Source of the DNA: JAJZJT01 sp049964655
GTDB lineage: Bacteria; Actinomycetota; Acidimicrobiia; Acidimicrobiales; RAAP-2
NCBI GenBank assembly: GCA_049964655.1
Contig: JBMFXC010000059.1
Location: forward strand, 1 to 17,156
Direction: 5' to 3'
Length of the DNA stretch: 17,156 nucleotides
The translations under genes were made by a program, and so were the position numbers. This document shows positions 1 to 6,976 of the stretch, one piece after another. A model generated the notes under the pieces. It did not search any database. It was given only the letters and a program-made list of their open reading frames with translations, and was not told the DNA's origin. How positions within the stretch are numbered: position 1 is the stretch's first letter; every line of letters starts with the position of its first letter.

Positions 1-54
1 CGGACCGAGGGTCGACAGTCGGCGGGGTAGGGGGATGGTGGCCGGCCCTCGCCG

Positions 55-138
55 GGGCGGGCGGCGACGAGCGGGCGGCGACGAGCGGGCGGCGGCGAGC
101 GGGCGGCGGCGAGCGGGTGGCGACGGGCGGGTGGCGAC
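55..138. repeat. 14-bp tandem repeat, six copies, downstream of rpmB
   Basis: Six consecutive 14-base units start at 55, 69, 83, 97, 111 and 125. The consensus is GAGCGGGCGGCGAC, and copies differ at one to three positions (for example GGCGGC for GGCGAC, GGGTGG for GGGCGG). The array lies 20-100 bases beyond the rpmB stop. A 14-base period shifts the reading frame at every unit, which argues against a coding repeat. The array has strong G/C strand asymmetry. I see no gene in 1-158. A weak GC stem (143-147 with 154-158) sits right after the rpmB stop but has no T tract, so I do not call it a terminator. Confidence 0.8.
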
Positions 139-158
139 GGGCCCCGCCGGTCAGCGGG

Positions 159-368
159 TCAGGACGGGCGGGTGCGCACCGGCGGCTTGGTCACCTTGCC
201 GGCGCGGATGCACGACGTGCAGACGTCGAGCCGGGTCGGGGCGCCGTTGACGAGCGCCCGGACCCGCTGGATGTTCGGGTTCCAGCGACGCTTGGTGCGC
301 CGGTGGGAGTGGCTGATGCTCATCCCGAACGACGGCTTCTTGCCACACACCTCGCAGACCGCTGCCAT
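159..368 (-). CDS. rpmB: 50S ribosomal protein L28 (zinc-ribbon form)
   Basis: A 69-residue structural protein of the large ribosomal subunit. The start MAAVCEVCGKKPSFGMSISH and the following basic RRTKRRWNPN block are diagnostic of bacterial L28. The length is within the usual 60-78 residues. Two CxxC pairs (C5/C8 and C50/C53) form the four-cysteine zinc ribbon, so this is the zinc-dependent version rather than the cysteine-free paralogue made under zinc starvation. The ATG at 366-368 is the only sensible start. The gene is divergent from the DAK2 gene with 59 bases between the starts. A TAACCT -10-like box (minus strand, 412-417) would give a leader of about 37 bases. A purine-rich AAGGGA lies upstream, but about 12 bases from the ATG, so the ribosome binding site is weak. 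Confidence 0.97.
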   Translation of the reverse strand: MAAVCEVCGKKPSFGMSISHSHRRTKRRWNPNIQRVRALVNGAPTRLDVCTSCIRAGKVTKPPVRTRPS

Positions 369-411
369 CTTGCGTCGACTTCCCTTCGTACTGCTCGGCG
401 AACGGCCGAAA

Positions 412-417
412 GGTTAG
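412..417 (-). promoter_or_regulatory. -10-like box TAACCT for rpmB
   Basis: On the minus strand 412-417 reads TAACCT, matching TAnnnT. It overlaps the -10-like box of the divergent DAK2 gene (415-420, plus strand) by three bases. I see no convincing -35. Predicted by pattern only. Confidence 0.35.
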
Positions 418-420
418 CAT
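415..420 (+). promoter_or_regulatory. -10-like box TAGCAT for the DAK2-recG unit
   Basis: TAGCAT ends seven bases before the ATG at 428, the distance at which transcription would begin at or next to the start codon. This implies a leaderless mRNA. The only SD-like stretch (GAAAGG, 408-413) is 14 bases from the ATG and would lie upstream of that transcript. The same arrangement recurs before rsmD, rpmF, the gene at 10696, the acpP leader ORF and smc. Confidence 0.5.
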
Positions 421-427
421 CCTGGCC

Positions 428-2104
428 ATGGGCGCTCTTGACGCACTCGGGCCGGCGGAGCTGCGCCAGGCGATCGCGTCCTATCGCGACGTCCTCCAGG
501 TCCACCAGGAGGCCATCAATCGCCTCAACGTCTACCCGGTGCCCGACGGCGACACCGGCACCAACATGGCGCTCACCGTCGAGTCGGTGGTGAACGAGCT
601 GACCGGGGCTGCGACCGGGGACAACCAGCTCGACCTCGACGGCACTTGTCGGGCCGTGGTGCACGGGTCGCTCATGGGGGCCCGGGGTAACTCGGGGGTC
701 ATTCTTTCTCAGCTCCTGCGGGGACTTGCCGAAGGTGTCGGCGCCGCGGGTGACGCGGCAGGGCCGAAGGAGGTGGCCGACGCCCTCACTCGGGCCGACG
801 AACTGGCACGGGCCGCCGTGTTGCGTCCGGTCGAAGGCACGATCCTCACGGTCGCCCGCGGCGCCGCCTCCGCTGCCGCCGAGGCCGCCGGGGCGGGCAA
901 GTCGCTGCTCGACGTCGCCGAGGCAGCGCGAGCAGGTGCTGCCGAAGCGCTCGAACGAACCCCTGACCTGCTGGCAGTCCTGCGCCAAGCCGGCGTCGTC
1001 GACGCCGGAGGTTCGGGTTTCCTGCTCTTCTTCGACGCGCTGTTGTCGGTGATCGACGGTCGTCCGCTGCCGGAGCCGCCTTCCGTACTCGCGGGGCCGG
1101 TGGCGTCGGCCCCGGACGGGGAGGGCGACGGCACCGGGTCTTCGGTCGCCGACCTCCGCTACGAGGTGATGTACCTCCTCGAGGCAGCGGACGACACCAT
1201 CCCGTCCTTCAAGGAGGTCTGGGCGGGTCTCGGTGACTCGATCGTGGTGGTCGGGGGCGGTGGTCTTTGGAACTGCCACATCCATACCGATGACGTGGGC
1301 GCAGCGATCGAAGCGTCCCTCGACGCCGGCCGGCCGCGCAACATCCGGGTCACCGACCTCCTCGAGCAGGTGGAGGAGGAGCGCTGGGTTCGCGAGGGGG
1401 CAGCACGGGCGGACACCGGACCGCCCGAGGAGCCGCTCGGGCCACCCCCGGTGACCGCGGTCGTGGCGGTGGCGTCCGGGGACGGCGTGGGCCGGATCTT
1501 CCGCTCGCTCGGCGTGCACCGGGTCATCGCCGGTGGACAGTCGATGAACCCGTCGACCGCCGAGCTCCTCGAGGCGGTGGAAGCTGTGGCTTCCGACGAG
1601 GTGATCGTCTTGCCCAACAACAAGAACATCCAGGCGGTGGCTGGCGCCGTCGACGCCCTCACCACCCGGACGGTTCGTGTCGTGCCGACCGATACCATCG
1701 CCGAAGGCTTCGCCGCACTGCTCGCCTACGATCCCGAGGCGCACGTCGACGACAATGCCGCCGCCATGGCGGCATCAGCTCGTCGGGTCGTCCCTGGCGA
1801 GGTGACCCAAGCAGTCCGGGCTGCCGAGACGGAGGCGGGGACGGTTCGTGCCGGCGACTGGCTCGGACTGTCCCGCCAAGGGATCGCGACGGTGGCTCCC
1901 ACCGTGAACGAGGCGGCGTGTGCGCTCCTCGACGTGCTGGTCACCGACGAGCACGAGCTGGTCACCCTGATCGAAGGGGACGGATCTTCGGCAGCGGCGA
2001 CCCGACGGATCACGGAGTGGCTCCACGAGTACCGTCCCGGGGTCGACATCGAGGTCCACCACGGTGGACAGCCGCTCTACCCGTACGTGTTCTCGATCGA
2101 GTGA
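428..2104 (+). CDS. DAK2 domain protein, FakA/YloV-type (fatty acid kinase ATP-binding subunit-like)
   Basis: A 558-residue protein, the normal length for the YloV/FakA family. The family's FakA subunit binds ATP and phosphorylates fatty acids held by a FakB/DegV partner, giving acyl-phosphate for phospholipid synthesis. Here that role is inferred from family. The N-terminal Dak2 domain (about residues 10-205) carries the NVYPVPDGDTGTN nucleotide/Mg motif (34-46), GARGNSGVILSQ (84-95) and the VVDAGGSGFLLFFD segment. The middle and C-terminal FakA regions include HIHTDDVG (284-291) and the PTDTIAEGFAALLAYDP stretch. The cysteine I expect in the middle domain (YCTE-like) is replaced by YEVM near residue 245, although the His-x-His is kept. 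The ATG start follows a TAGCAT -10 by seven bases. recG follows 46 bases later without a visible promoter, so the two are probably co-transcribed. No FakB/DegV gene is in the window. Confidence 0.88.
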   Translation: MGALDALGPAELRQAIASYRDVLQVHQEAINRLNVYPVPDGDTGTNMALTVESVVNELTGAATGDNQLDLDGTCRAVVHGSLMGARGNSGVILSQLLRGLAEGVGAAGDAAGPKEVADALTRADELARAAVLRPVEGTILTVARGAASAAAEAAGAGKSLLDVAEAARAGAAEALERTPDLLAVLRQAGVVDAGGSGFLLFFDALLSVIDGRPLPEPPSVLAGPVASAPDGEGDGTGSSVADLRYEVMYLLEAADDTIPSFKEVWAGLGDSIVVVGGGGLWNCHIHTDDVGAAIEASLDAGRPRNIRVTDLLEQVEEERWVREGAARADTGPPEEPLGPPPVTAVVAVASGDGVGRIFRSLGVHRVIAGGQSMNPSTAELLEAVEAVASDEVIVLPNNKNIQAVAGAVDALTTRTVRVVPTDTIAEGFAALLAYDPEAHVDDNAAAMAASARRVVPGEVTQAVRAAETEAGTVRAGDWLGLSRQGIATVAPTVNEAACALLDVLVTDEHELVTLIEGDGSSAAATRRITEWLHEYRPGVDIEVHHGGQPLYPYVFSIE

Positions 2105-2150
2105 ACGGGCGACGACCGGCACGGACGACCAGGACGCACGGGGGGAGCCC

Positions 2151-4352
2151 GTGACGGGACGCCGGCTCCGACAGCTCGCCGAGCTGCCGGTGTCGGTGCT
2201 CGAGACCGTCGGGCCGAGGACCGCGAGCGAGCTCGAGGCCCTCGGCATCACGACCGTGCTCGACCTGCTCCAGCACACGCCTCGGCGCATGGTTGACGCC
2301 TCGCGCCTGGCCCAGTGGGCGGACCTGCGACCCGACGAGCTGGCCACCGTGCTCGGGCGTGTCCAACGGGTGAGCCGTTCCGCTCCTCCGCGAGGGAGGC
2401 GTCGGGCGGCGCGGGTCGAACTGGTGGTCACCGACGACAGCGGGACCGGTCGCGTCGTGTTCTTCAACCAACCGTGGCGGGCAGTGCAGCTTTCCACTGG
2501 CACCGAAGCGCTCTTCGTCGGCAAGGCGGGGACGTTTCGAGGTGACCTCCAGCTGGTGAACCCGCTGGTGGAGGTCCTCCGACGAGCTGAGGACGCCGGT
2601 TCCGCCGAGGACGTCGAAGAGGAGCCGGTGCGACGGGGTCGGATCATCCCCGTGTACCCACTGACCGACAAGACGACGCTCACCTCGGCCCGCCTGTCGC
2701 GCCTGGTGGCCGAAGCGCTCCGGCGCTCGGGGACGTTCGCCGACCCGGTGGAGGAACGGTGGCGCCGGCGGTTCGACCTGGTCGATCGCACCTCTGCCTA
2801 CAACGACATCCACCGTCCCACCCGGTTCGCCGACCGCGACGCTGCCCGCCGGCGGCTGGCGTTCGACGAGCTCTTGCGGCTCCAGCTGGCCCTCGTGCGC
2901 CGTCGGGCCGCCGAGCGAGAGCGGGCGACGGGGATCGAGCACGTGGTCGCGCGGCCCGATGGCTCGCCGACCCTCGTCGACCGGTTCCTCGCCGACCTCC
3001 CGTTCCGTCCGACGGACGGTCAGTTGTCGGCCATCGCCGAGATCCGGGCCGACTTGGGGGCGCCACCGCCGATGCACCGGCTGCTGCAGGGTGACGTCGG
3101 GGCTGGCAAGACCGTCGTCGCCGCCGCTGCCATGCTCGTCGCCGTCGAAGGCGGGCACCAGGCAGCCTTGATGGCTCCGACCGAGGTGCTCGCCGAACAG
3201 CACGCGCTGGCGCTCGGAGACCTGCTTGCGACCCTCGAGGTCGACGACGACGGCGCGCTCGGCGGTCGTCGCCCGCTGACGGTTGCCCTGGTGACCGGCC
3301 GGACACCGGCAGCGGAGCGCTCCCGTGTCCGAGCGGGGCTGGCCGACGGTTCGGTCGACGTGGCCGTGGGCACCCACGCGCTCCTCACCGAAGACGTGGT
3401 GTTCCGCTCGCTCGGGGTGGCGGTCGTGGACGAGCAGCACCGCTTCGGGGTCGAACAGCGGGCGGCGCTGCGCGCCAAGGGGGGCTTGGGTGTGGCCGAC
3501 GGGCCGGAGCCCGACTTGCTGGTGATGACGGCCACGCCCATCCCACGGACCGCCGCCATGGTCCTCTTCGGCGACCTCGACCTGACCGTCATCGACGAGC
3601 TGCCGCCTGGGCGGGTCCCGGTCGAGACCACCTGGGCTCGGACCCCGCTCGAGGTGGCTGCCGCCTGGGCCCGGGTTCGTGAGGAGGTGGCGGCCGGCCA
3701 CCGGGCGTTCGTGGTTTGCCCGCTGGTCGAAGGTTCCGAGCGGGTGGAGGCTCGTTCGGCAGTGGAAGAGGCCGAACGCCTCGCCGCCGACGAGCTGGCA
3801 GGGCTTCGCGTCGGCCTGCTCCACGGCCAGCTGCGGCCGGGCGACAAGCAGGCGGCGATGGGTGCCTTTCGGCGCGGTGAGCTCGACGTGCTGGTCGCCA
3901 CCACGGTGATCGAGGTCGGCGTCGACGTGCCCGAGGCCACCGTCATGGTCGTCGAGTCGGCGGACCGGTTCGGGATCGCCCAGCTCCACCAGCTCCGGGG
4001 TCGGGTGGGGCGCGGCGGTGATCCGTCGTGGTGCTTCCTGCTCGCCGAGGACCCGGGCCCCGAGGGGGAGGCACGTCTCGGTGCCCTCGAGTCGTCGACC
4101 GACGGCTTCGCCCTGGCCGAGGTCGACCTGTCGCTGCGCGGCGAGGGCACGTTGCTGGGCGCCCGACAGCAGGGCAGGAGCGACCTCAAGTTGGCCCGGT
4201 TGCTCGAGGACCGGGACCTCGTGGTGGCGGCCAGGGAGGTGGCGGAGGTGCTCGTTGCCGACGATCCCTCCCTCGGGCAGGCACCGTTGCTCGCCGACGA
4301 GCTCGAGCTCTTCGTCGACGACGGCGAGGCCGAGTACCTGGTGAAGAGCTGA
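2151..4352 (+). CDS. recG: ATP-dependent DNA helicase RecG
   Basis: A 733-residue superfamily 2 helicase that remodels stalled replication forks and Holliday junctions (E. coli RecG is 693). The N-terminal wedge/OB domain (about residues 60-170) contains the typical FFNQPW. The motor shows Walker A GDVGAGKT (about 314-321), APTEVLAEQHA, the DEQH box (427-430, DEQHRFG), MTATPIPRTAAM, then LLHGQLRPGDKQ, VATTVIEVGVDVPEA and the QLRGRVGRG motif VI. The C-terminal GxGTLLGARQQG region is also present. I chose the GTG at 2151, which has a GGGGGAG ribosome-binding stretch at 2141-2147. The in-frame ATG at 2064 would overlap the preceding gene by 41 bases and add 29 residues with no family resemblance. 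Residue positions are counted from 2151. Confidence 0.96.
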   Translation: MTGRRLRQLAELPVSVLETVGPRTASELEALGITTVLDLLQHTPRRMVDASRLAQWADLRPDELATVLGRVQRVSRSAPPRGRRRAARVELVVTDDSGTGRVVFFNQPWRAVQLSTGTEALFVGKAGTFRGDLQLVNPLVEVLRRAEDAGSAEDVEEEPVRRGRIIPVYPLTDKTTLTSARLSRLVAEALRRSGTFADPVEERWRRRFDLVDRTSAYNDIHRPTRFADRDAARRRLAFDELLRLQLALVRRRAAERERATGIEHVVARPDGSPTLVDRFLADLPFRPTDGQLSAIAEIRADLGAPPPMHRLLQGDVGAGKTVVAAAAMLVAVEGGHQAALMAPTEVLAEQHALALGDLLATLEVDDDGALGGRRPLTVALVTGRTPAAERSRVRAGLADGSVDVAVGTHALLTEDVVFRSLGVAVVDEQHRFGVEQRAALRAKGGLGVADGPEPDLLVMTATPIPRTAAMVLFGDLDLTVIDELPPGRVPVETTWARTPLEVAAAWARVREEVAAGHRAFVVCPLVEGSERVEARSAVEEAERLAADELAGLRVGLLHGQLRPGDKQAAMGAFRRGELDVLVATTVIEVGVDVPEATVMVVESADRFGIAQLHQLRGRVGRGGDPSWCFLLAEDPGPEGEARLGALESSTDGFALAEVDLSLRGEGTLLGARQQGRSDLKLARLLEDRDLVVAAREVAEVLVADDPSLGQAPLLADELELFVDDGEAEYLVKS

Positions 4353-4379
4353 GCGAGAGGCACGGCGAACGGCCGCCGA

Positions 4380-4435
4380 CACCGGCCGGTGGGCACCGGC
4401 CGATGGGCACCGGCCGATGGGCACCGGCCGGTAGG
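4380..4435. repeat. 14-bp tandem repeat, four copies, abutting the rsmD promoter
   Basis: Four exact-length units of CACCGGCCGATGGG start at 4380, 4394, 4408 and 4422. The two middle copies are identical. The first reads CACCGGCCGGTGGG and the last CACCGGCCGGTAGG. The first copy contains a perfect 12-base palindrome, CACCGGCCGGTG. The last copy supplies the TAGG of the rsmD -10 box (4432-4437). The array occupies most of the 91-base recG-rsmD gap. It could act as a repeated protein-binding site, as part of a recG transcript 3' end, or be a neutral slippage repeat. The sequence alone does not decide. Confidence 0.85.
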
Positions 4436-4437
4436 CT
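4432..4437 (+). promoter_or_regulatory. -10-like box TAGGCT for the rsmD-coaD-SepIVA-DUF177 unit
   Basis: TAGGCT ends six bases before the GTG start of rsmD (4444), implying a leaderless transcript. No SD-like sequence lies in the intervening CAGGCG. The first four bases of the box belong to the last copy of the 14-base repeat. Confidence 0.5.
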
Positions 4438-4443
4438 CAGGCG

Positions 4444-5088
4444 GTGCGCGTGATCGGAGGTGAGCTGCGAGGAAGGAAGCTCGTTGCCCCTCCCCTGACC
4501 GACCTTCGCCCGACGTCCGACCGTGTGCGCGAGGCGGTCTTCGACATCCTGTTCAGCTTGGGTGGCGTCGACGGTGCCCGGATGGCCGACGTGTTCGCCG
4601 GAAGTGGCGCGCTCGGCATCGAAGCGCTGTCACGGGGAGCGGCGGAGGTCACCTTCGTCGAACGTGACCCGGCGGCGGTCGCCGGGCTGCGTCGGAACCT
4701 CGCGTCGGTCGGCCTTGTCGACGCCGAGCGTTCGGGCAGGGCACACGTCGTGCGGGCTGACGCGACGGGCTGGGCCAGGGCAACGGCAACGGGCACCCGC
4801 TACGACGTGGTCCTGTGCGACCCCCCATACGCCTTCACCGCCTGGGCGCCGCTGCTCGAGGTCCTCTCCGCCGACATCGCCGTCCTGGAGAGCGCCGAGG
4901 AGCCCGAACTGCCGGCGGGCTGGGCAGCCCTCCGGTCGCGTCGCTACGGCGGTACGCTCGTGACCGTGGTCAGGTCCGACCGGGCTCCCGTTCCGGCACG
5001 ATCCGTTCTCGCTCGGTCGGCCCCGACACGATCGGCCCCGTCGCAACCCGTGCCAGCGCACTCGGTGCCAGGAAAAGGTACATGGTGA
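4444..5088 (+). CDS. rsmD: 16S rRNA (guanine(966)-N2)-methyltransferase RsmD
   Basis: A 214-residue SAM-dependent methyltransferase that modifies 16S rRNA G966 (E. coli numbering) in the 30S subunit. The start MRVIGGELRGRKL and the LRPTSDRVREAVFDIL segment are family hallmarks. The SAM-binding motif is DVFAGSGALGIEALSRGA (49-66), and the catalytic CDPPY is at 125-129. The core seems to end near residue 180. The last 30-35 residues are a low-complexity Ser/Pro/Ala/Arg tail absent from typical RsmD, whose length may follow from the coding sequence extending to the overlap with coaD. The GTG start is fixed by the motif at the very N-terminus. The stop overlaps the coaD start by seven bases, as expected for translational coupling. 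The rsmD-coaD pairing is common in bacteria. Confidence 0.95.
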   Translation: MRVIGGELRGRKLVAPPLTDLRPTSDRVREAVFDILFSLGGVDGARMADVFAGSGALGIEALSRGAAEVTFVERDPAAVAGLRRNLASVGLVDAERSGRAHVVRADATGWARATATGTRYDVVLCDPPYAFTAWAPLLEVLSADIAVLESAEEPELPAGWAALRSRRYGGTLVTVVRSDRAPVPARSVLARSAPTRSAPSQPVPAHSVPGKGTW

Positions 5089-5567
5089 AGATCGCTCTCA
5101 TCCCTGGGTCGTTCGACCCGGTGCACAACGGCCACCTCGAGGTGGTGGAACAGGCTGCCCGGCTCTTCGACGAGGTGGTGGTCGCCGCGTTGCGGAACCC
5201 GCAGAAGAGCGAGCCTCTCTTCGACCTCGACGAGCGCCAGCTCATGCTCGAGGAGTCCCTCGCTCATCTGTCCAACGTGCGGATCGTGTCGGTGTCCACT
5301 CTGGTGGTCAACGTCGCGCGCGACGTCGGGGCGACGGTGATCGTAAAGGGCCTGCGCGCCGTCTCCGACTTCGAGAACGAGCTGCAGATGGCCCAGATGA
5401 ACAAGGAGCTCTCGGGCGTCGAGACCCTCTTCATCCCGACCAGTTCGGCCCACTCGTTCATCGCGTCACGACTCCTGCGGGAGGTGGCTCGTTTCGGCGG
5501 CGACGTGACGGGGTTCGTGCCCAAGGTCGTGGCGCGCCGCCTCGAGGAGAAGTTCGCCGATGAGTGA
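5082..5567 (+). CDS. coaD: Phosphopantetheine adenylyltransferase CoaD
   Basis: A 161-residue enzyme of coenzyme A synthesis that transfers AMP from ATP to 4'-phosphopantetheine, giving dephospho-CoA. The length is standard. The nucleotidyltransferase motif PGSFDPVHNGH (8-18) includes the H15-N-G-H18 signature, and VKGLRAVSDFENELQMAQMN follows at about 88-107. The C-terminal ATP-binding region SSAHSFIASRLLREVARFGG (121-140) matches the family, with ASR where many members have SSS. The ATG at 5082 overlaps the rsmD stop. A purine-rich AGGAAAAGG at 5070-5078 serves as ribosome binding site. A GTG at 5085 is an alternative start one codon later. The product supports acyl carrier protein and CoA-dependent genes elsewhere in the window. 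Confidence 0.97.
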   Translation: MVKIALIPGSFDPVHNGHLEVVEQAARLFDEVVVAALRNPQKSEPLFDLDERQLMLEESLAHLSNVRIVSVSTLVVNVARDVGATVIVKGLRAVSDFENELQMAQMNKELSGVETLFIPTSSAHSFIASRLLREVARFGGDVTGFVPKVVARRLEEKFADE

Positions 5568-6213
5568 CGTCTTCGACGACCTCGAGGAACGACGGGCGTC
5601 CGGCGAGCGGCACGACGCCGAGGACATCGTGCGCGCCGTGCTCGAGCTGGTGCTGAACGCCAAGGCCATGCCCCTGTCGGCGTCGGTCCTCGTCTCGCGA
5701 GACGAGGTTGCCGACCTCCTCCAGGAGGCACTCGAGCGCATGCCGGAGGAGCTGCGCCAGGCTCGATGGCTGCTGAAGGAGCGCGACGCGTTCCTGGCCG
5801 AGCGCCAACGCGAAGCCGATGCCCTCCTCGACGAGGTCAAGGTGCAGGCCGAGCGCATGGTCCAGCGCACCGAGATCGTCCGTCAGGCCAACCTCACGGC
5901 CCAGCGCATCGTCGACGAGGCCAACGACGAGGCCCGACGCCTCCGTCACGAGGCCGAGGACTACGCAGACCAGAAGCTCGCCAGTTTCGAGATCGTGCTC
6001 GATCGCACGCTGAAGACCGTGCAAGCGGGGCGCGAGAAGCTCCGGGCCACCCCGGTCGTGCACGACGACCTCGAAGACGGCGACGTGGACGACGGGCTCG
6101 GGGACCGAGGTGGCTGGGAGGACCGAGGTGCCTGGGAGGACGTCGTGGACGAGCGCGACGCCGGACAGCCGGACGACGGGCCCGACGCGTTCTTCGACCA
6201 GGACCTCGACTGA
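5560..6213 (+). CDS. SepIVA/DivIVA-like coiled-coil division protein
   Basis: A 217-residue, highly charged, helical protein with no signal peptide or membrane segment. Residues about 25-60 (DIVRAVLELVLNAKAMPLSA, then SVLVSRDEVADLL) look like the short N-terminal domain of the actinobacterial SepIVA family. Residues about 60-160 form a long heptad-like Arg/Glu/Ala-rich coiled coil (ERDAFLAERQREADALLDEV and following). The tail (about 165-217) is strongly acidic. In Mycobacterium the gene just before the DUF177-rnc-fpg-smc cluster encodes SepIVA, a DivIVA-domain protein needed for septation and envelope growth. That position and the similar architecture are the basis of this call, while the function here is inferred. 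The ATG overlaps the coaD stop by eight bases, which suggests translational coupling. Confidence 0.68.
   Translation: MSDVFDDLEERRASGERHDAEDIVRAVLELVLNAKAMPLSASVLVSRDEVADLLQEALERMPEELRQARWLLKERDAFLAERQREADALLDEVKVQAERMVQRTEIVRQANLTAQRIVDEANDEARRLRHEAEDYADQKLASFEIVLDRTLKTVQAGREKLRATPVVHDDLEDGDVDDGLGDRGGWEDRGAWEDVVDERDAGQPDDGPDAFFDQDLD
6103..6138 (+). repeat. 18-bp direct duplication inside the SepIVA-like gene
   Basis: Two adjacent 18-base copies (6103-6120 and 6121-6138) differ at one base. They encode DRGGWE and DRGAWE in the acidic tail. The period keeps the frame, so this looks like a recent in-frame slippage duplication in a tolerant, probably disordered region. Confidence 0.8.
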
Positions 6214-6221
6214 CACACCCG

Positions 6222-6761
6222 ATGACCCCGGATCGCTCCCGGCCTTACCTCGTCGGGGTCGCTGCCCTCCGGCGCGTGGTGGGCTCCAGCCGTCAGGTCG
6301 AGCTTCGGGCGCCCGTCTCGGATGTGGCCGTGCTGTCGGCGTCCGTACCCGACGACGCCGAGGTCGACGTGCTCGTCGAGCTCTCGTCCTACCCCGGCGG
6401 CATCATGGTGGCAGGAACGGTGTCTGCCCCCTGGCGCGGAGAGTGCCGGCGGTGCGGCGGCACGGTCGAAGGCCGGCTCTCCTCGAAGGTCCAAGAGCGG
6501 TTCGAAGCGCCGGCGTCCTCCGGCAGAGCCGGGGGTGACGACGACGCCTACGAGCTCGAGGGCACGGACGTCGACCTCGAGCCCCTCGTCCGGGACGCCC
6601 TGCTGCTGGAGCTCCCGCTCGCTCCCCTGTGCGCCGAGGACTGTCGGGGCCTGTGTGCCCGGTGCGGAGCCGACTTGAACGTCACCTCGTGCGACTGTGC
6701 GGTCGAGGTCGATGTGCGCTGGTCGGTCCTTGACCAGCTACGCGGTCCCCAGGGCGAGTAA
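6222..6761 (+). CDS. DUF177 (YceD-like) cysteine-motif protein
   Basis: A 179-residue member of the DUF177/YceD family, which in bacteria and plastids is linked to 23S rRNA/large-subunit maturation and is nearly always encoded just before rpmF, as here. The segment YPGGIMVAGTVSAPWRGECR (57-76) followed by RCGGTVEG is typical. Likely metal-binding cysteines are C75/C78 and the later cluster C137, C141, C145, C148, C157 and C159. The family's ELEGTDVDLEPLVRDALLLE core is clear (111-130). I start at the ATG at 6222, eight bases after the preceding stop. The open frame extends far upstream, but that part lies inside the SepIVA-like gene. No SD is obvious, so translation probably depends on the upstream gene. 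Confidence 0.88.
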   Translation: MTPDRSRPYLVGVAALRRVVGSSRQVELRAPVSDVAVLSASVPDDAEVDVLVELSSYPGGIMVAGTVSAPWRGECRRCGGTVEGRLSSKVQERFEAPASSGRAGGDDDAYELEGTDVDLEPLVRDALLLELPLAPLCAEDCRGLCARCGADLNVTSCDCAVEVDVRWSVLDQLRGPQGE

Positions 6762-6781
6762 GGGGTCGGCTCCGGGTCGAC

Positions 6782-6787
6782 TAGGAT
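6782..6787 (+). promoter_or_regulatory. -10-like box TAGGAT for rpmF-plsX
   Basis: TAGGAT ends nine bases before the rpmF ATG (6797), in the 35-base gap after DUF177. The mRNA would start within about three bases of the ATG. The intervening CTCCTCCCT is pyrimidine-rich with no SD, consistent with a leaderless or near-leaderless start. Confidence 0.5.
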
Positions 6788-6796
6788 CTCCTCCCT

Positions 6797-6976
6797 ATGG
6801 CCGTCCCCAAGAAGAAGACCTCCAAGGCGAAGAGCCGGAGCCGCCGGGCATCGAACTGGGTGCTCCGTCCGCCGGCCCGTTCGGTGTGCCCGCAGTGCTC
6901 GTCTGCCAAGTTGCCCCACGTGGTCTGCCCGAGCTGCGGCTGGTACAAGGGACGCCAGGCGCTCGACGTCGACTGA
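6797..6976 (+). CDS. rpmF: 50S ribosomal protein L32 (zinc-ribbon form)
   Basis: A 59-residue large-subunit ribosomal protein. It begins MAVPKKKTSKAKSRSRRAS, the invariant basic L32 N-terminus, continues with NWVLRPPARSVCPQC and ends KGRQALDVD. Two CxxC pairs (C31/C34 and C44/C47) form the zinc ribbon, so like RpmB this is the zinc-containing version. The stop TGA at 6974-6976 shares its A with the ATG of plsX (TGATG). The DUF177-rpmF-plsX order is a very widespread bacterial arrangement and supports all three calls. Confidence 0.97.
   Translation: MAVPKKKTSKAKSRSRRASNWVLRPPARSVCPQCSSAKLPHVVCPSCGWYKGRQALDVD

Noticed and set aside
55..138. CRISPR-like array
   Set aside because: Units are contiguous 14-mers with no spacers.
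35..250. 71-residue plus-strand open frame over the first tandem repeat
   Set aside because: It is made of frame-shifting 14-base repeats and overlaps rpmB in antisense. The Arg/Gly-rich product is a composition effect.
320..1744. 474-residue minus-strand open frame opposite the DAK2 gene
   Set aside because: Antisense shadow that also crosses the divergent promoter region and the rpmB start.
2064..2150. Upstream ATG start for recG
   Set aside because: It would overlap the DAK2 gene and add 29 Ser/Arg/Thr-rich residues without RecG resemblance. GTG 2151 with a G-rich SD fits better.
2010..4424. 804-residue open frame on the minus strand opposite recG
   Set aside because: Exactly antisense to a clear recG with all helicase motifs. 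The translation is Arg/Gly/His/Pro-rich with no domain, typical of the open antisense frame in high-GC coding DNA.
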